DNA of 64,000 nt from NCBI GenBank assembly GCA_003574785.1, contig QORU01000002.1, forward strand, positions 124,001 to 188,000, written 5' to 3'. A program made the position numbers and the translations under genes. Below the pieces are notes generated by a model. The model was not told the origin of the DNA. It saw nothing but the letters and a program-made list of their open reading frames with translations, and made no database searches. Every line of letters starts with the position of its first letter. Position 1 is the stretch's first letter. Positions 1 through 8,682 of this stretch are shown here, one piece after another. The DNA is from Taklimakanibacter deserti. GTDB lineage: Bacteria > Pseudomonadota > Alphaproteobacteria > Rhizobiales > Aestuariivirgaceae.

Positions 1-10
1 ATTAAGTTTT

Positions 11-85
11 CTCGTGTCCTTTCGAATCCGAAGTTCGCTCGGAAGGCGTTGCGGGACAATGCGAACTTCGGATTCGGGACACGAG
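11..85. repeat. Long imperfect inverted repeat upstream of the cyclase gene
   Basis: The left arm (11-38) and right arm (61-85) are reverse complements: the 16-base block CGAATCCGAAGTTCGC at 23-38 returns as its complement at 61-76, and CTCGTGTCC at 11-19 returns at 77-85. The left arm carries three extra T residues between the two blocks, and the loop is 22 bases. It ends 70 bases before the chosen cyclase start and has no T-run. It could be an operator, an mRNA hairpin or the end of a small mobile element; the sequence does not decide between these. Confidence 0.75.
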
Positions 86-154
86 CCCCTTTTCGCCGTT
101 GTTGACCGCAATGGCGCGCGGGAGGATACTCGCGGGCATCCGCACGGGTGCCCG

Positions 155-1912
155 ATGAAGCAGCAACCCGCCATCCAACGCCGTCTGATGGCGATCCTTG
201 CCGCCGACATGGTCGGCTATAGCCGCCTTATGGAAATCGATGAAGCAGGCACGCTGGCGCGGCTCAAGACGCACCGGCTGGAACTCATAGATCCCGCGAT
301 CACCAAGACCCATGGCCGCATCGTCAAGACGACGGGAGACGGCATGCTGGTCGAATTTGCCTCTGCCACCGATGCGGTGGAATGCGCGGTCGAGGTCCAG
401 CGCCGGATGGCGAGGCGCAATGCCGATGTGGAGGCGGCACGGCAGATCCGCTTCCGCATCGGGGTCAATCTCGGCGACATCATCGTCGAGGAGGACGATG
501 TGCTGGGCGACGGCGTCAATATCGCCGCACGGCTGCAGACGCTGGCGGAGCCCGGCGGCATCGCGGTCAGCCAGGCGGTCAGGGACGAACTGGCTCACAA
601 GCTCGATCTCAATTTCGAGGACCAGGGCGAGCAGCCGATGAAGAACATCTCGCGGCCACTCAGGGTCTTCCGCATCGCGCTCGACGAGACATTGGTGCCT
701 TCCATGCCGCTCCCCGCTCCCTCCCCCGGCGACGGCGGCCATCTCTCGATCGCGGTCCTGCCTTTCGTCAATATGAGCGGCGATCCGGACCAGGAGTTTT
801 TCGCCGACGGGCTGACCGAGGATATCATCACCGCCCTGTCACGCTTCCGCGACCTCCTCGTCATCTCGCGCAACTCGACCTTCGTCTACAAGGGCAAGGC
901 GGTCAATGTGCAGGACGTCGCCAAAGCCTTCGGCGTGCACTATGTCGTCGAAGGCAGCGTGCGCAAGGTCGCCAACCGCGTGCGCATCACGGTGCAGCTC
1001 ATCGATGCCCGGACCGACCGGCATGTCTGGGCCGAGCGCTACGACCGCGAGCTCGCCGACATCTTCGCCATGCAGGATGAAGTCACCGCCTCCATCGTCG
1101 CGACCGTGTCGGGCCGTGTCGAGGCGGCTGCGGTCGAGCGCGTACAGCGCAGCCCGACCACCAATATGCGCGCCTACGAATACCTGCTCGCCGCGAAGGT
1201 GCTGCACCACCGCTCGACCGCGGAAGACAATGCCGAGGCGCAGAAGATGGTCGACAAGGCGCTGGCGCTCGACCCCAACTATGCGCACGCGCATGCCTGG
1301 CGCGGCTGCATCGTCGGCCAGTCCTGGGTCTATAGCTGGTGCCCGGATCGTGACACGGCGTGGAACACCATCGTTGCGGAGCTGGGAACGGCGCTCAATC
1401 TCGACGACGATGACAGCGACGTCCACCGCATCCTGGCCGCGATCAATCTCAACCGCGGCGACCACGAGGCGGCGCAATATCACCAGGAGCGCGCGCTCTC
1501 TCTCAACCCCAATAACGATCTGATCGTCGTCCAGCATGGCGAATACATGACCTGGATCGGTCGCCCTGAGGAAGGCGTCGAATGGATCAGGAAGGCGATG
1601 CGGCTCAATCCGCACCATCCCGAGCGCTTCTGGAACCATCTCGGGCGCGCCTACTTCGTTGCCCGCAAATATCCGGAAGCCATCGAGGCGTTCCGCCACA
1701 TCAGCAAGCCCGACGCGTTTCATCACGCCTTCCTCGCCGCGGCCGCGGCCATGGCCGGCGATCCGGCAACCGCCGAATTGCACCGCAAGCAGGTGCTCGC
1801 CGCCGATGCGAGCTTTACCGCCGAGAGCTATCTCGCTACGCTGCATTACAAGCGCCTGGAGGATACCGAGCATCACCGCGAAGCGCTGCTGCGGGCCGGC
1901 CTGCCACAGTGA
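155..1912 (+). CDS. Class III adenylate/guanylate cyclase with TolB-like and TPR regions
   Basis: Predicted soluble signalling enzyme of 585 residues making cyclic nucleotide from ATP or GTP. The N-terminal 190 residues form a class III cyclase domain: metal-binding Asp18 lies in ILAADMVGYS and Asp62 in TTGDGML, followed by GVNLGDIIVE and GDGVNIAARL. From about residue 200 a TolB/FlgO-like segment starts (SIAVLPFVNMS, FFADGLTEDI), and TPR-like helical repeats occupy roughly residues 350-585. This architecture is frequent and multi-copy in Rhizobiales. The ATG at 155 was chosen because an upstream in-frame start would translate the inverted repeat; ATG at 188 is also possible. Which nucleotide is made and what the TPR part binds cannot be told. 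No operon partner. Confidence 0.85.
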   Translation: MKQQPAIQRRLMAILAADMVGYSRLMEIDEAGTLARLKTHRLELIDPAITKTHGRIVKTTGDGMLVEFASATDAVECAVEVQRRMARRNADVEAARQIRFRIGVNLGDIIVEEDDVLGDGVNIAARLQTLAEPGGIAVSQAVRDELAHKLDLNFEDQGEQPMKNISRPLRVFRIALDETLVPSMPLPAPSPGDGGHLSIAVLPFVNMSGDPDQEFFADGLTEDIITALSRFRDLLVISRNSTFVYKGKAVNVQDVAKAFGVHYVVEGSVRKVANRVRITVQLIDARTDRHVWAERYDRELADIFAMQDEVTASIVATVSGRVEAAAVERVQRSPTTNMRAYEYLLAAKVLHHRSTAEDNAEAQKMVDKALALDPNYAHAHAWRGCIVGQSWVYSWCPDRDTAWNTIVAELGTALNLDDDDSDVHRILAAINLNRGDHEAAQYHQERALSLNPNNDLIVVQHGEYMTWIGRPEEGVEWIRKAMRLNPHHPERFWNHLGRAYFVARKYPEAIEAFRHISKPDAFHHAFLAAAAAMAGDPATAELHRKQVLAADASFTAESYLATLHYKRLEDTEHHREALLRAGLPQ

Positions 1913-1919
1913 TGCACCG

Positions 1920-2666
1920 CTAGCCCAAGACCGCGTCGTAGATCAGCTTCAGCGAGACGAGAAACAAAGCCCCGATCACCAGGCGATAGAACAGATCTTG
2001 CGGGATGATGCGGGTGAGCCGGACGCCGGCGAAGGTCGCCATGACCGCAAAAGGGAAAAGTGCGGCGACGGTCTTGAGATTGACGAGCGAAAGCTGGCCG
2101 AGCGCCCAATAAGGCACGAGCTTCACCGCATTGACGACGGCGAAGAGGATCGTCGTCGTCCCGGCAAATATCATCTTGTCGAGCCGCTGCGGCACGACAT
2201 ACATCTGGTAAGGTGGTCCGCCCGCATGGCTCACGAAGCTGGTGAAGCCCGAGACCGTGCCCCAGAACAGCCCGCGCGGGACATCGGCCGAATGCGGTGT
2301 CGCGGCATGCCGGCCGCGCAGCCAGTAATGCAGGCTGAAGGTGAGGCCGATCAGGCCGACGATCAGCGTGACCAGGCTTTCCGGGACGATGGACGCCGTC
2401 GCCCAGCCGATGGCGATGCCGAGTGTCGTCGCCGGGATGAGAATCAGGAGGTTGCGGCGGGAGAATTCACGCCGATAGGCCAGGAGACCGAAGAAATCGG
2501 TGACCACGAAGATGGGCAGCAGCAGCCCCGCCGCATGGACGGGCGACGTCGCCAGCGCCAGCACTGGAACGCCGAGCATGCCGACGATCGGCAGGCCGCC
2601 CTTCGAGGCGCCGACCAGGACAGCGGCAATCAGCGCCACCGCATAGAAGAACGGGCCGCCATCCAT
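1920..2666 (-). CDS. TSUP/TauE-SafE family membrane exporter
   Basis: Integral membrane protein of 248 residues with about eight hydrophobic helices, belonging to the TauE/SafE (TSUP) family that moves sulfite, organosulfur compounds or other small anions across the inner membrane. The family-typical GASKGGLPIVG motif follows the first helix, and a related motif, SHAGGPPYQMY, opens the second half, as expected for the internal duplication of this family. It lies 10 bases downstream of the dehydrogenase gene on the same strand, so the two are probably co-transcribed. Its substrate may therefore be a metabolite linked to that dehydrogenase, but this is inference. Its stop faces the cyclase stop only a few bases away. 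Confidence 0.85.
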   Translation of the reverse strand: MDGGPFFYAVALIAAVLVGASKGGLPIVGMLGVPVLALATSPVHAAGLLLPIFVVTDFFGLLAYRREFSRRNLLILIPATTLGIAIGWATASIVPESLVTLIVGLIGLTFSLHYWLRGRHAATPHSADVPRGLFWGTVSGFTSFVSHAGGPPYQMYVVPQRLDKMIFAGTTTILFAVVNAVKLVPYWALGQLSLVNLKTVAALFPFAVMATFAGVRLTRIIPQDLFYRLVIGALFLVSLKLIYDAVLG

Positions 2667-2676
2667 GGCTCCGAGC

Positions 2677-3549
2677 CTAGCGCTGGAACCTCGCGATCAG
2701 GCTCGACGTGTCCCAGCGCCGCCCGCCCATTTTCTGCACCTCGGCATAGAACTGGTCGATGAGAGCGGTGACCGGCAGCACCGCGCCATTGTTCTTCGCC
2801 TCGGCGAGGCAGATGCCCAGATCCTTGCGCATCCAGTCGACCGCGAAGCCGAAATCGAACTTGCCGGCGATCATCGTCTTGTGGCGGTTCTCCATCTGCC
2901 AGGAGCCGGCGGCGCCCTTGGAAATCACCTCGACCACGGCGTCCATGTCGAGTCCGGCCTTCATGCCGAAATTGATCCCTTCCGCCAGGCCCTGGACGAG
3001 GCCTGCGATGCAGATCTGATTGACCATCTTGGCGAGCTGGCCTGAGCCTGGGCCGCCCAGGAGCCGGCACATGCGCGAATAATGCGCGATGAGCGGGCTT
3101 GCCTTGTCGAAATCGCCCGTCTCGCCGCCGCACATGACGGTGAGCACGCCATTCTCGGCTCCGGCCTGACCGCCCGAGACGGGCGCATCGATGAAGCCCA
3201 CACCTTTCGCCGAGGCGGCGGCATGGAGCTCGCGCGCGACATCGGCCGAGGCCGTCGTGTGATCGACGAAGACGGCGCCCTTCTTCATCGCCTGGAAGGC
3301 GCCTTCGGGGCCGATCGTCACCTGGCGCAGGTCATCGTCATTGCCGACGCAGGCGAAGACGAAATCGACGTCCTTCGCCGCCTCGGCCGGCGTCGGGGCC
3401 GTCTTGTCCTTGAATTGCGCCGCCCATTTGGCGGCCTTGTCGGCGGTGCGGTTATAGACCGTCACCGGAATTTGGGCCTTGCTCTTGAGATGGCCGGCCA
3501 TCGGATAGCCCATGACGCCGAGCCCGATCCAGGCTGCTCTTTGGCTCAT
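2677..3549 (-). CDS. NAD(P)-dependent beta-hydroxyacid dehydrogenase (3-hydroxyisobutyrate dehydrogenase family)
   Basis: Cytosolic oxidoreductase of 290 residues, the usual family length. The N-terminal Rossmann fold has the nucleotide-binding GLGVMG at residues 9-14; the substrate-binding signature DAPVSGG lies at 121-127, and the catalytic lysine is Lys174 in LAKMVNQ. Such enzymes oxidise or reduce short 3-hydroxy acids (3-hydroxyisobutyrate, tartronate semialdehyde, succinic semialdehyde); sequence reading alone does not fix the substrate. A strong ribosome site (GGAGTGA) precedes the ATG. It is first in a two-gene unit with the TSUP exporter and is divergent from threonine ammonia-lyase, sharing a 112-base promoter region. 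Confidence 0.85.
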   Translation of the reverse strand: MSQRAAWIGLGVMGYPMAGHLKSKAQIPVTVYNRTADKAAKWAAQFKDKTAPTPAEAAKDVDFVFACVGNDDDLRQVTIGPEGAFQAMKKGAVFVDHTTASADVARELHAAASAKGVGFIDAPVSGGQAGAENGVLTVMCGGETGDFDKASPLIAHYSRMCRLLGGPGSGQLAKMVNQICIAGLVQGLAEGINFGMKAGLDMDAVVEVISKGAAGSWQMENRHKTMIAGKFDFGFAVDWMRKDLGICLAEAKNNGAVLPVTALIDQFYAEVQKMGGRRWDTSSLIARFQR

Positions 3550-3661
3550 TCTTCACTCCATGTCGCGGGTTGACGCCGGAACGGCGGATAGAGATGGTGG
3601 CAGGGTCGGATAAATATTAGAAAGTGGCGGCAAACACAAACGCTTATGGGAAAAACCCGCA

Positions 3662-4900
3662 ATGGCGGTGACATTCAAGGACATCGAGAAAGCGCGCGCG
3701 ACGCTCCACGGCAATGTGGTGCGCACACCCCTCCTCAGGGCGCCAAAGCTTTCGGACATCACCGGCGCCGACATCTATGTGAAGTTCGAGAACCTGCAGG
3801 TTACGAGCTCCTTCAAGGACCGCGGCGCCTATAACAAGATGTCGAGCCTGACGGCCGAAGAGAAGGCCCGGGGCGTCATTGCCATGTCGGCCGGAAACCA
3901 CGCCCAGGCCGTTGCCTACCATGCCAAGCGGCTCCAAATCCCGGCCACCATCGTGATGCCGGAGACGACGCCCTCGACCAAGATCGAGCGCACCAGGGCG
4001 CACGGGGCGAATGTCATCCTGTCGGGGGAGACGCTGGCCGACAGCCAGATCACCGCCGAGGCGCTGGTTATGGAGAAGGGTTTTCTTCTCATCCATCCTT
4101 ACGACGACGACAAGGTTATCGCCGGACAAGGCACGATCGGCATCGAGATGCTGGAGGATGCGCCCGACCTCGACTCGATCGTCGTGCCGATCGGCGGCGG
4201 CGGCGTCATCGGCGGCGTGGCCATCGCCGCCAAGCATCTGAGGCCCTCGATCGAAATCCTCGGCGTCGAAGTGAAGCTCTATCCCTCGATGTATCACGCC
4301 TTGCGCGGCCAGCCCGCCAGATGCGGCGGCTCGACGCTCGCCGAGGGCATTGCGGTGAAGAACGTGACCGAGCGCACCATCGCCATCGCCAAGCAATATG
4401 TCGATGACGTCCGGCTCGTCGGCGAGAGCGACATCGAGCGCGCCGTCATGGCCTATCTCAGCCATCAGAAGACGCTGGCCGAAGGTGCGGGGGCCGCCGG
4501 CCTTGCCGCCGTCCTCGCCGATCCCGCCCATTTTCGCGGCCGCAAGGTGGGTCTCGTCCTGTGCGGCGGCAATATCGATCCGCGCATCCTCGCTTCCGTC
4601 ATCCTGCGCGAGCTCGAGCGCGAGCACCGAATCGTCAACCTGCGCATCCAGATCGACGACCGCCCGGGCGTGCTCGGCCGCATCGCCACGCTCCTGGGGC
4701 AGCTCGGCGCCAATATCCTGGAGGTCTCGCATCGGCGCATGTTCCTCGACGTGCCGGCCAAGGGCGCCGAGCTCGAGATCATGCTGGAGACCCGCGACGG
4801 ACCGCATGCCGACGAGATCGTGGCCAGGATCGAGGCTGAAGGTTTTCCCACCCGGGTGCTCGATGCCCCGGGCGGCCGGGAGACCGGCCGGCGCTCCTGA
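3662..4900 (+). CDS. ilvA: Threonine ammonia-lyase with C-terminal ACT domain
   Basis: PLP enzyme of 412 residues that deaminates threonine to 2-oxobutanoate, the first committed step to isoleucine. The PLP lysine is Lys52 in SSFKDRGAYNK, and the glycine loop that holds the cofactor phosphate is VPIGGGGVIGG near residue 178. The last 85 residues form one ACT domain (NLRIQIDDRPGVLGRIATL), which suggests amino-acid feedback control. The length and single ACT domain match the short ilvA/tdcB-type form, not the E. coli biosynthetic enzyme with two regulatory domains, so a catabolic role or serine activity is also possible. Monocistronic by context; the next gene starts 94 bases on. Confidence 0.88.
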   Translation: MAVTFKDIEKARATLHGNVVRTPLLRAPKLSDITGADIYVKFENLQVTSSFKDRGAYNKMSSLTAEEKARGVIAMSAGNHAQAVAYHAKRLQIPATIVMPETTPSTKIERTRAHGANVILSGETLADSQITAEALVMEKGFLLIHPYDDDKVIAGQGTIGIEMLEDAPDLDSIVVPIGGGGVIGGVAIAAKHLRPSIEILGVEVKLYPSMYHALRGQPARCGGSTLAEGIAVKNVTERTIAIAKQYVDDVRLVGESDIERAVMAYLSHQKTLAEGAGAAGLAAVLADPAHFRGRKVGLVLCGGNIDPRILASVILRELEREHRIVNLRIQIDDRPGVLGRIATLLGQLGANILEVSHRRMFLDVPAKGAELEIMLETRDGPHADEIVARIEAEGFPTRVLDAPGGRETGRRS

Positions 4901-4994
4901 CGCAGGGCGCAAAGTTGTAACATGTCAAGCCTTGCATCTGGCAAAAGCCACGGCAAAATAGGCGTATTATGGTGACAGAAGCAGGACGGCCCAG

Positions 4995-5723
4995 GTGACG
5001 ATCGAGCGGCGTAATTTTCCGCAGTTCTTCATTACGGCGCCGGCACCGTGCCCTTATTTGCCCGGCCGCATCGAGCGCAAGGTCTTCACCCATCTGATCG
5101 GAACCGATGCGCGGCAGCTCAACACGCAGCTGTCGCAGGCTGGTTTCCGCCGCAGCCAGAATATCGCCTATAGGCCCGCCTGCGACGGCTGCTCGGCCTG
5201 CGTGTCGGTGCGGGTCTGCGTCAAGGAATTCAAGCTGTCGCCGTCCTTCCGCAAGATCATCAAGGCCAATGACGATCTCACCGGCACGGTGAAGCCGGCC
5301 AAGGCGTCGAGCGAGCAATATTCCCTGTTCCGCGGCTATATCGACGAGCGTCACGCCGATGGCGGCATGGCCGACATGACGGCGCTCGATTTCGCGGCGA
5401 TGGTCGATGACAGTTTCGTCGACACCCGTATCGTCGAATACCGGTCGTCCAACGATATCGGGGAAAATGCGCTGGTGGCCTGCGTCATCACCGATGTCCT
5501 GACCGACGGGCTTTCGATGATCTACAGCTTCTATGAGCCCTCTCTCGCCGACCGCAGCCTCGGAACCTATATGATCCTCGATCACATCGAGCGCGCCAGC
5601 AAGCTCGGCTTGCCCTATCTTTACCTCGGCTATTGGGTCCTGGGCTCGCGCAAGATGAGCTACAAGGCCCGCTTCATGCCGCAGGAGAGGCTGACGGCGG
5701 ATGGGTGGGTCCGCCATCTTTGA
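4995..5723 (+). CDS. bpt: Aspartate/glutamate leucyltransferase (arginyltransferase family)
   Basis: Aminoacyl-tRNA-protein transferase of 242 residues. The family transfers leucine from Leu-tRNA to N-terminal Asp or Glu of proteins, marking them for ClpS/ClpAP under the N-end rule. It has the conserved N-terminal cysteine cluster (Cys63, Cys66 and Cys69 in ACDGCSAC), the [11 protein letters not shown] signature and the C-terminal [18 protein letters not shown] region typical of the ATE/Bpt family. Translation starts at GTG. The length agrees with Bpt (about 240-250 residues) and not with the longer eukaryotic ATE1. The neighbours are unrelated, and no clpS or clpA lies in the window. Confidence 0.92.
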   Translation: MTIERRNFPQFFITAPAPCPYLPGRIERKVFTHLIGTDARQLNTQLSQAGFRRSQNIAYRPACDGCSACVSVRVCVKEFKLSPSFRKIIKANDDLTGTVKPAKASSEQYSLFRGYIDERHADGGMADMTALDFAAMVDDSFVDTRIVEYRSSNDIGENALVACVITDVLTDGLSMIYSFYEPSLADRSLGTYMILDHIERASKLGLPYLYLGYWVLGSRKMSYKARFMPQERLTADGWVRHL

Positions 5724-5811
5724 ACCGCCGGTACAATTTTACGAGTGCCTATCTCGTAACACCATTTTAACGTGTAGCATAGTAACGCTGACGCATTAGA
5801 CCGGGACATTC

Positions 5812-6729
5812 ATGCGACCGCCCCTGCCATCGGCCGGCGAAGGCCACCGCCGAGGACTTTTTCTGACTGCCATTGGCGCGGTCCTCTTCACCTTCGACGT
5901 GCCTCTGATCCGCCTCGCCGCGTCCGACAAATGGACATTGATGTTCGCCCGCGGCCTGCTTCTCTTCCTGGCCATGACCGTGCTGTGGATGATCTTCCAG
6001 CGCGGCTGGCGCGGCGGCGTGTCCTATATCAGCGGCCGCGCCGGCATCGTCGCGGCGATCTCGAGCACGCTCGCCAATCTCATGTTCCTGGCTGCCGTGA
6101 CCGAAACCACCGCCGCCAATCTGGTGTTCATCATCGCGCTCAATCCGGTGATCTGCGCCGTGCTCGCCTGGTTCATATTGAAGGAGCGCATCTATTGGCA
6201 GACGGCGCTCGCCATCGTCCTGGCGCTCGTCGGTGTCGGCATCATCGTGTGGAACGGCCTTTCGGTGGGCACGACCACGGGCGACCTCCTCGCCTTCGGC
6301 GTCGCCACCTGCATGGCGGTCACCCTGACGGCGGCTCGCTGGAGCGGCAAGAACATCATGACCAGCCTTGCCGTCGGCGCCCTGGCCTCGGCCTGTATCG
6401 CCGCCTTCTGGGCCGAGCCCGCCACCCTGCCCGCAGTGAGCTGGGGATGGCTTGCCGTCAATGCCTTGCTCGTCGTCCCGGTTGCTATGGCGCTACTGGT
6501 CATAGGACCGCGCTACCTGCCGGCATCGGAAGTGGCGATGTTCTTCCTCCTCGAGCTCATCCTGACACCCTTGTGGATATGGCTGATCTTCGACGAGAAG
6601 CCGACGCCCCATGCTCTGCTGGGAGGTGCGATCATCTTCGTCACCCTGCTCGCGCACAGCCTGTGGCGACTCAATGGCGGACCTTCCGCTGCGGCACGTC
6701 CGCTTTCCCCGGCGGATCAATCGCTCTAG
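5812..6729 (+). CDS. EamA (DMT) family transporter
   Basis: Inner-membrane protein of 305 residues with about ten hydrophobic helices in two homologous halves, each with the EamA pattern; the end of the first half reads AANLVFIIALNPVICAVLAWFILKERI and the second half ends with ASEVAMFFLLELILTPLWIW. Members of the drug/metabolite superfamily export amino acids, nucleobases or other metabolites, and the substrate cannot be inferred here. It stands alone, 88 bases after bpt. The intervening sequence is AT-rich for this genome and probably holds its promoter. Confidence 0.88.
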   Translation: MRPPLPSAGEGHRRGLFLTAIGAVLFTFDVPLIRLAASDKWTLMFARGLLLFLAMTVLWMIFQRGWRGGVSYISGRAGIVAAISSTLANLMFLAAVTETTAANLVFIIALNPVICAVLAWFILKERIYWQTALAIVLALVGVGIIVWNGLSVGTTTGDLLAFGVATCMAVTLTAARWSGKNIMTSLAVGALASACIAAFWAEPATLPAVSWGWLAVNALLVVPVAMALLVIGPRYLPASEVAMFFLLELILTPLWIWLIFDEKPTPHALLGGAIIFVTLLAHSLWRLNGGPSAAARPLSPADQSL

Positions 6730-6800
6730 TTTTACCAAATATATAATCAATCGTTGAACGCCGCGCCGGTTAGGGTCGATATGCGCGTGGAGGAACTCGC

Positions 6801-7496
6801 ATGCATTTGGGGCTTACCAACCCGCTCGGCACCGTACGGGTCATCACATCGCTCGTCGGCAAGGCAGAACAGCTCGGCCTCAAGGTGCGATATTCGACTG
6901 ATTTCGACGAACTCGTCGAGCTCAGATTCAAGGTTCGCGGCGATCGCGTGTCGCCGATGTTCGATCCCGTCGCCTGTCAGCTCGATGAGGAACGGGCCTT
7001 CTGGCTGGGTGCCTTCGATGATGCCGGGAATCCCCATTCGCTCCAGGCCTTCAGGCTCGACCTCGTCCATCCCAATCTCGCCGAATGGGCGGTCGGTTGG
7101 ATGACCGGCCTTTACGTCAAACGACATGAGCTGGTCATGCCGTCGGTGATCGAGCCGCCGCCCCATTCGCGATCCCGCACCTTGAAAGGCGCCCTCGTCT
7201 ATCACGGCGAAATGTGGATCGACCGCACGGTGAAGAAGCGCGAATATTTCGACACGCTGCCCAAGATCGGCATGCTGCTCGCCCTCATCAAATGGCAGCC
7301 CGATGCCTTGTGGGCGCTGACCGGCAACATGTTCGCCACACATGGATTCGTCACACGTTCGGGCTACGCTTTGCAGGAGCACGGTTTCCTGCGCTGGCAT
7401 CCCGACTGGAAGCCCGCCGGCGCCGATGAAAGCGAGTGGCTGATCATCGCCGAGCGCAGCCATCTCGAATATCTGGCGGCGATGGAAGGCGGCTGA
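6801..7496 (+). CDS. Uncharacterised protein, possibly GNAT-like
   Basis: Soluble protein of 231 residues with a strong ribosome site (GGAGGAA) before the ATG. I do not recognise it as a named family. The N-terminal part (DFDELVELRFKVRGD, then ERAFWLGAFDDAGNPHSLQAFRLD) resembles the opening strands of GNAT or autoinducer-synthase acyltransferases. The middle segment (ALVYHGEMWIDR, KWQPDALWALT) and the closing VTRSGYALQEHGF also fit an acetyltransferase layout. No acetyl-CoA loop of classical form (Q/RxxGxG/A) is visible, so catalysis is uncertain. Its 3' side is followed by a GC-rich hairpin. No operon partner. Confidence 0.6.
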   Translation: MHLGLTNPLGTVRVITSLVGKAEQLGLKVRYSTDFDELVELRFKVRGDRVSPMFDPVACQLDEERAFWLGAFDDAGNPHSLQAFRLDLVHPNLAEWAVGWMTGLYVKRHELVMPSVIEPPPHSRSRTLKGALVYHGEMWIDRTVKKREYFDTLPKIGMLLALIKWQPDALWALTGNMFATHGFVTRSGYALQEHGFLRWHPDWKPAGADESEWLIIAERSHLEYLAAMEGG

Positions 7497-7520
7497 TCGC
7501 AGCATCGGCCCGAAAAGTTC

Positions 7521-7543
7521 ATGGCCGCCCTTGAGGCGGCCAT
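7521..7543 (+). terminator. Weak hairpin after the GNAT-like gene
   Basis: Perfect 9-base stem ATGGCCGCC (7521-7529) with GGCGGCCAT (7535-7543) and a 5-base loop, 24 bases after the stop codon. The following T-run is poor (GTCTTT), so this is a weak or Rho-assisted terminator candidate. Confidence 0.4.
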
Positions 7544-7557
7544 CCAGTCTTTAACTC

Positions 7558-7605
7558 GCGCGTGATCGGACGGAAAACCGGTATCCACTTTTCCTGATCA
7601 CGCGC
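7558..7605. repeat. Intergenic palindrome of Rhizobiales repeat type
   Basis: The arms GCGCGTGATC (7558-7567) and GATCACGCGC (7596-7605) are perfect complements. Inside them, GGAAAA (7572-7577) pairs with TTTTCC (7589-7594). The general form, a GTGATC arm with an inner GGAAAAC-type block, resembles short dispersed palindromes common between genes in Rhizobiales genomes. Only this one copy was noticed in the window. Confidence 0.6.
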
Positions 7606-7661
7606 CGGCGCTTTTCGGATAAGCCGATGCGCCAAACTTCGATAAGCCGAAGATCAGCGTA

Positions 7662-8444
7662 TTAGAGAATCTTGATATCCACCGGCGACTGCTTCGAAAC
7701 GACGACAACGCCTTTCTTGTTGTCGGTGAAGCGGTGCGGCAGGATCACCCGCTGATAGGTGAACCAGATCACATTGGCGTCGCGCGCTTCCATGGCAGCG
7801 CAGACATGATCGTAATGCGGCTTGTTGGTCAAAACCACCTTGCGATAGGCGGCACTCACCACCTGATCATAGGAATGGCCGGTGAGGCAGGGGAAGGACA
7901 CCGGATTGAGGCCCCACAACCTGGCGATTTCCGACTTCTGGCCGACGCGCTCGACATTGAACTTGCCCGAACTCTCGTCGAGCACGCAATCGACGCCAAA
8001 ATTCGGGTTCACTTCACCATCGCTCAGGGCGCTCTTCAGCAGGTCCGGAATATTGGCGCGATAGGGATCGACCTCGGTCACGAAAGTGTGCCGCGTCAGA
8101 TGAATGTCGCTCTTGCCGATGATGATATCGATGCGATTGCGGGCGGCGTTCACATCATTGTATTTCTCGTCGAACCAGCCGGAGAGGTAATAGCGCAGCG
8201 TATAGGGCCCGGGATAAGTGTGCAGCCACTCCATGGCGAAATAGAGCGAGGCCCAGTTGGGCGCGAAGACCGACCATTCGATCTGGGTGCCGCCGGAAGT
8301 GTTGGTGATCTTGACGAAGCCTTGGCGATCGAGGAGCTGGAAATCGGGCGTAGCGGCATGTGCAAGGGTCTCGTGAGGAGCCAAGGGCTGGCCCCTGTAG
8401 ATCCAAGTGACTTCAGGCTCTGATGTTGCGCTCGTGCTGCGCAT
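7662..8444 (-). CDS. Uncharacterised protein, weakly PAS-like C-terminal half
   Basis: Soluble protein of 260 residues, family not recognised. The ATG at 8444 has GGAG and AAGG upstream; an in-frame TTG directly before it is less likely. The first half carries FVKITNTSGGTQIEWSVF and WLHTYPGPYTLRYYLSGWF, suggestive of a sensory or ligand-binding alpha/beta fold. The second half (IARLWGLNPVSFPCLTGHSYDQ, then YRKVVLTNKPHYDHVCAAM, then ILPHRF) faintly resembles the PAS_5 domain seen in alphaproteobacterial sensor proteins, but I would not rely on that. No output domain is present. It is transcribed towards the palindrome and away from parC. Confidence 0.6.
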   Translation of the reverse strand: MRSTSATSEPEVTWIYRGQPLAPHETLAHAATPDFQLLDRQGFVKITNTSGGTQIEWSVFAPNWASLYFAMEWLHTYPGPYTLRYYLSGWFDEKYNDVNAARNRIDIIIGKSDIHLTRHTFVTEVDPYRANIPDLLKSALSDGEVNPNFGVDCVLDESSGKFNVERVGQKSEIARLWGLNPVSFPCLTGHSYDQVVSAAYRKVVLTNKPHYDHVCAAMEARDANVIWFTYQRVILPHRFTDNKKGVVVVSKQSPVDIKIL

Positions 8445-8682
8445 CAACCTTATTCTCCGACTCCCTGCCTAGCCTTCTCCGCGCCTTTTCCACTATCGCC
8501 TATGGCTGTAGTAAATACCTATGTTTTCCAGCAACGGATTGAATTTTCCATTAATGCCGACACGTTTAGGAAACGTTAACCGAACTTAGCGGCTCGGGAT
8601 AGTGTCCGTCGTCCACTCATCTGCGCCATATACATCCAGTATGACTGTATCATTTCGGCCCCGCAGCTGAATGTGGTCCTAG

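Noticed and set aside
2..742. Long minus-strand frame under the cyclase gene
   Set aside because: It is the reverse shadow of a GC-rich gene, with no family features and a product rich in Arg, Asp and His.
839..1876. 345-residue minus-strand frame
   Set aside because: Antisense to the cyclase-TPR gene; composition is that of a shadow frame, and no ribosome site was seen.
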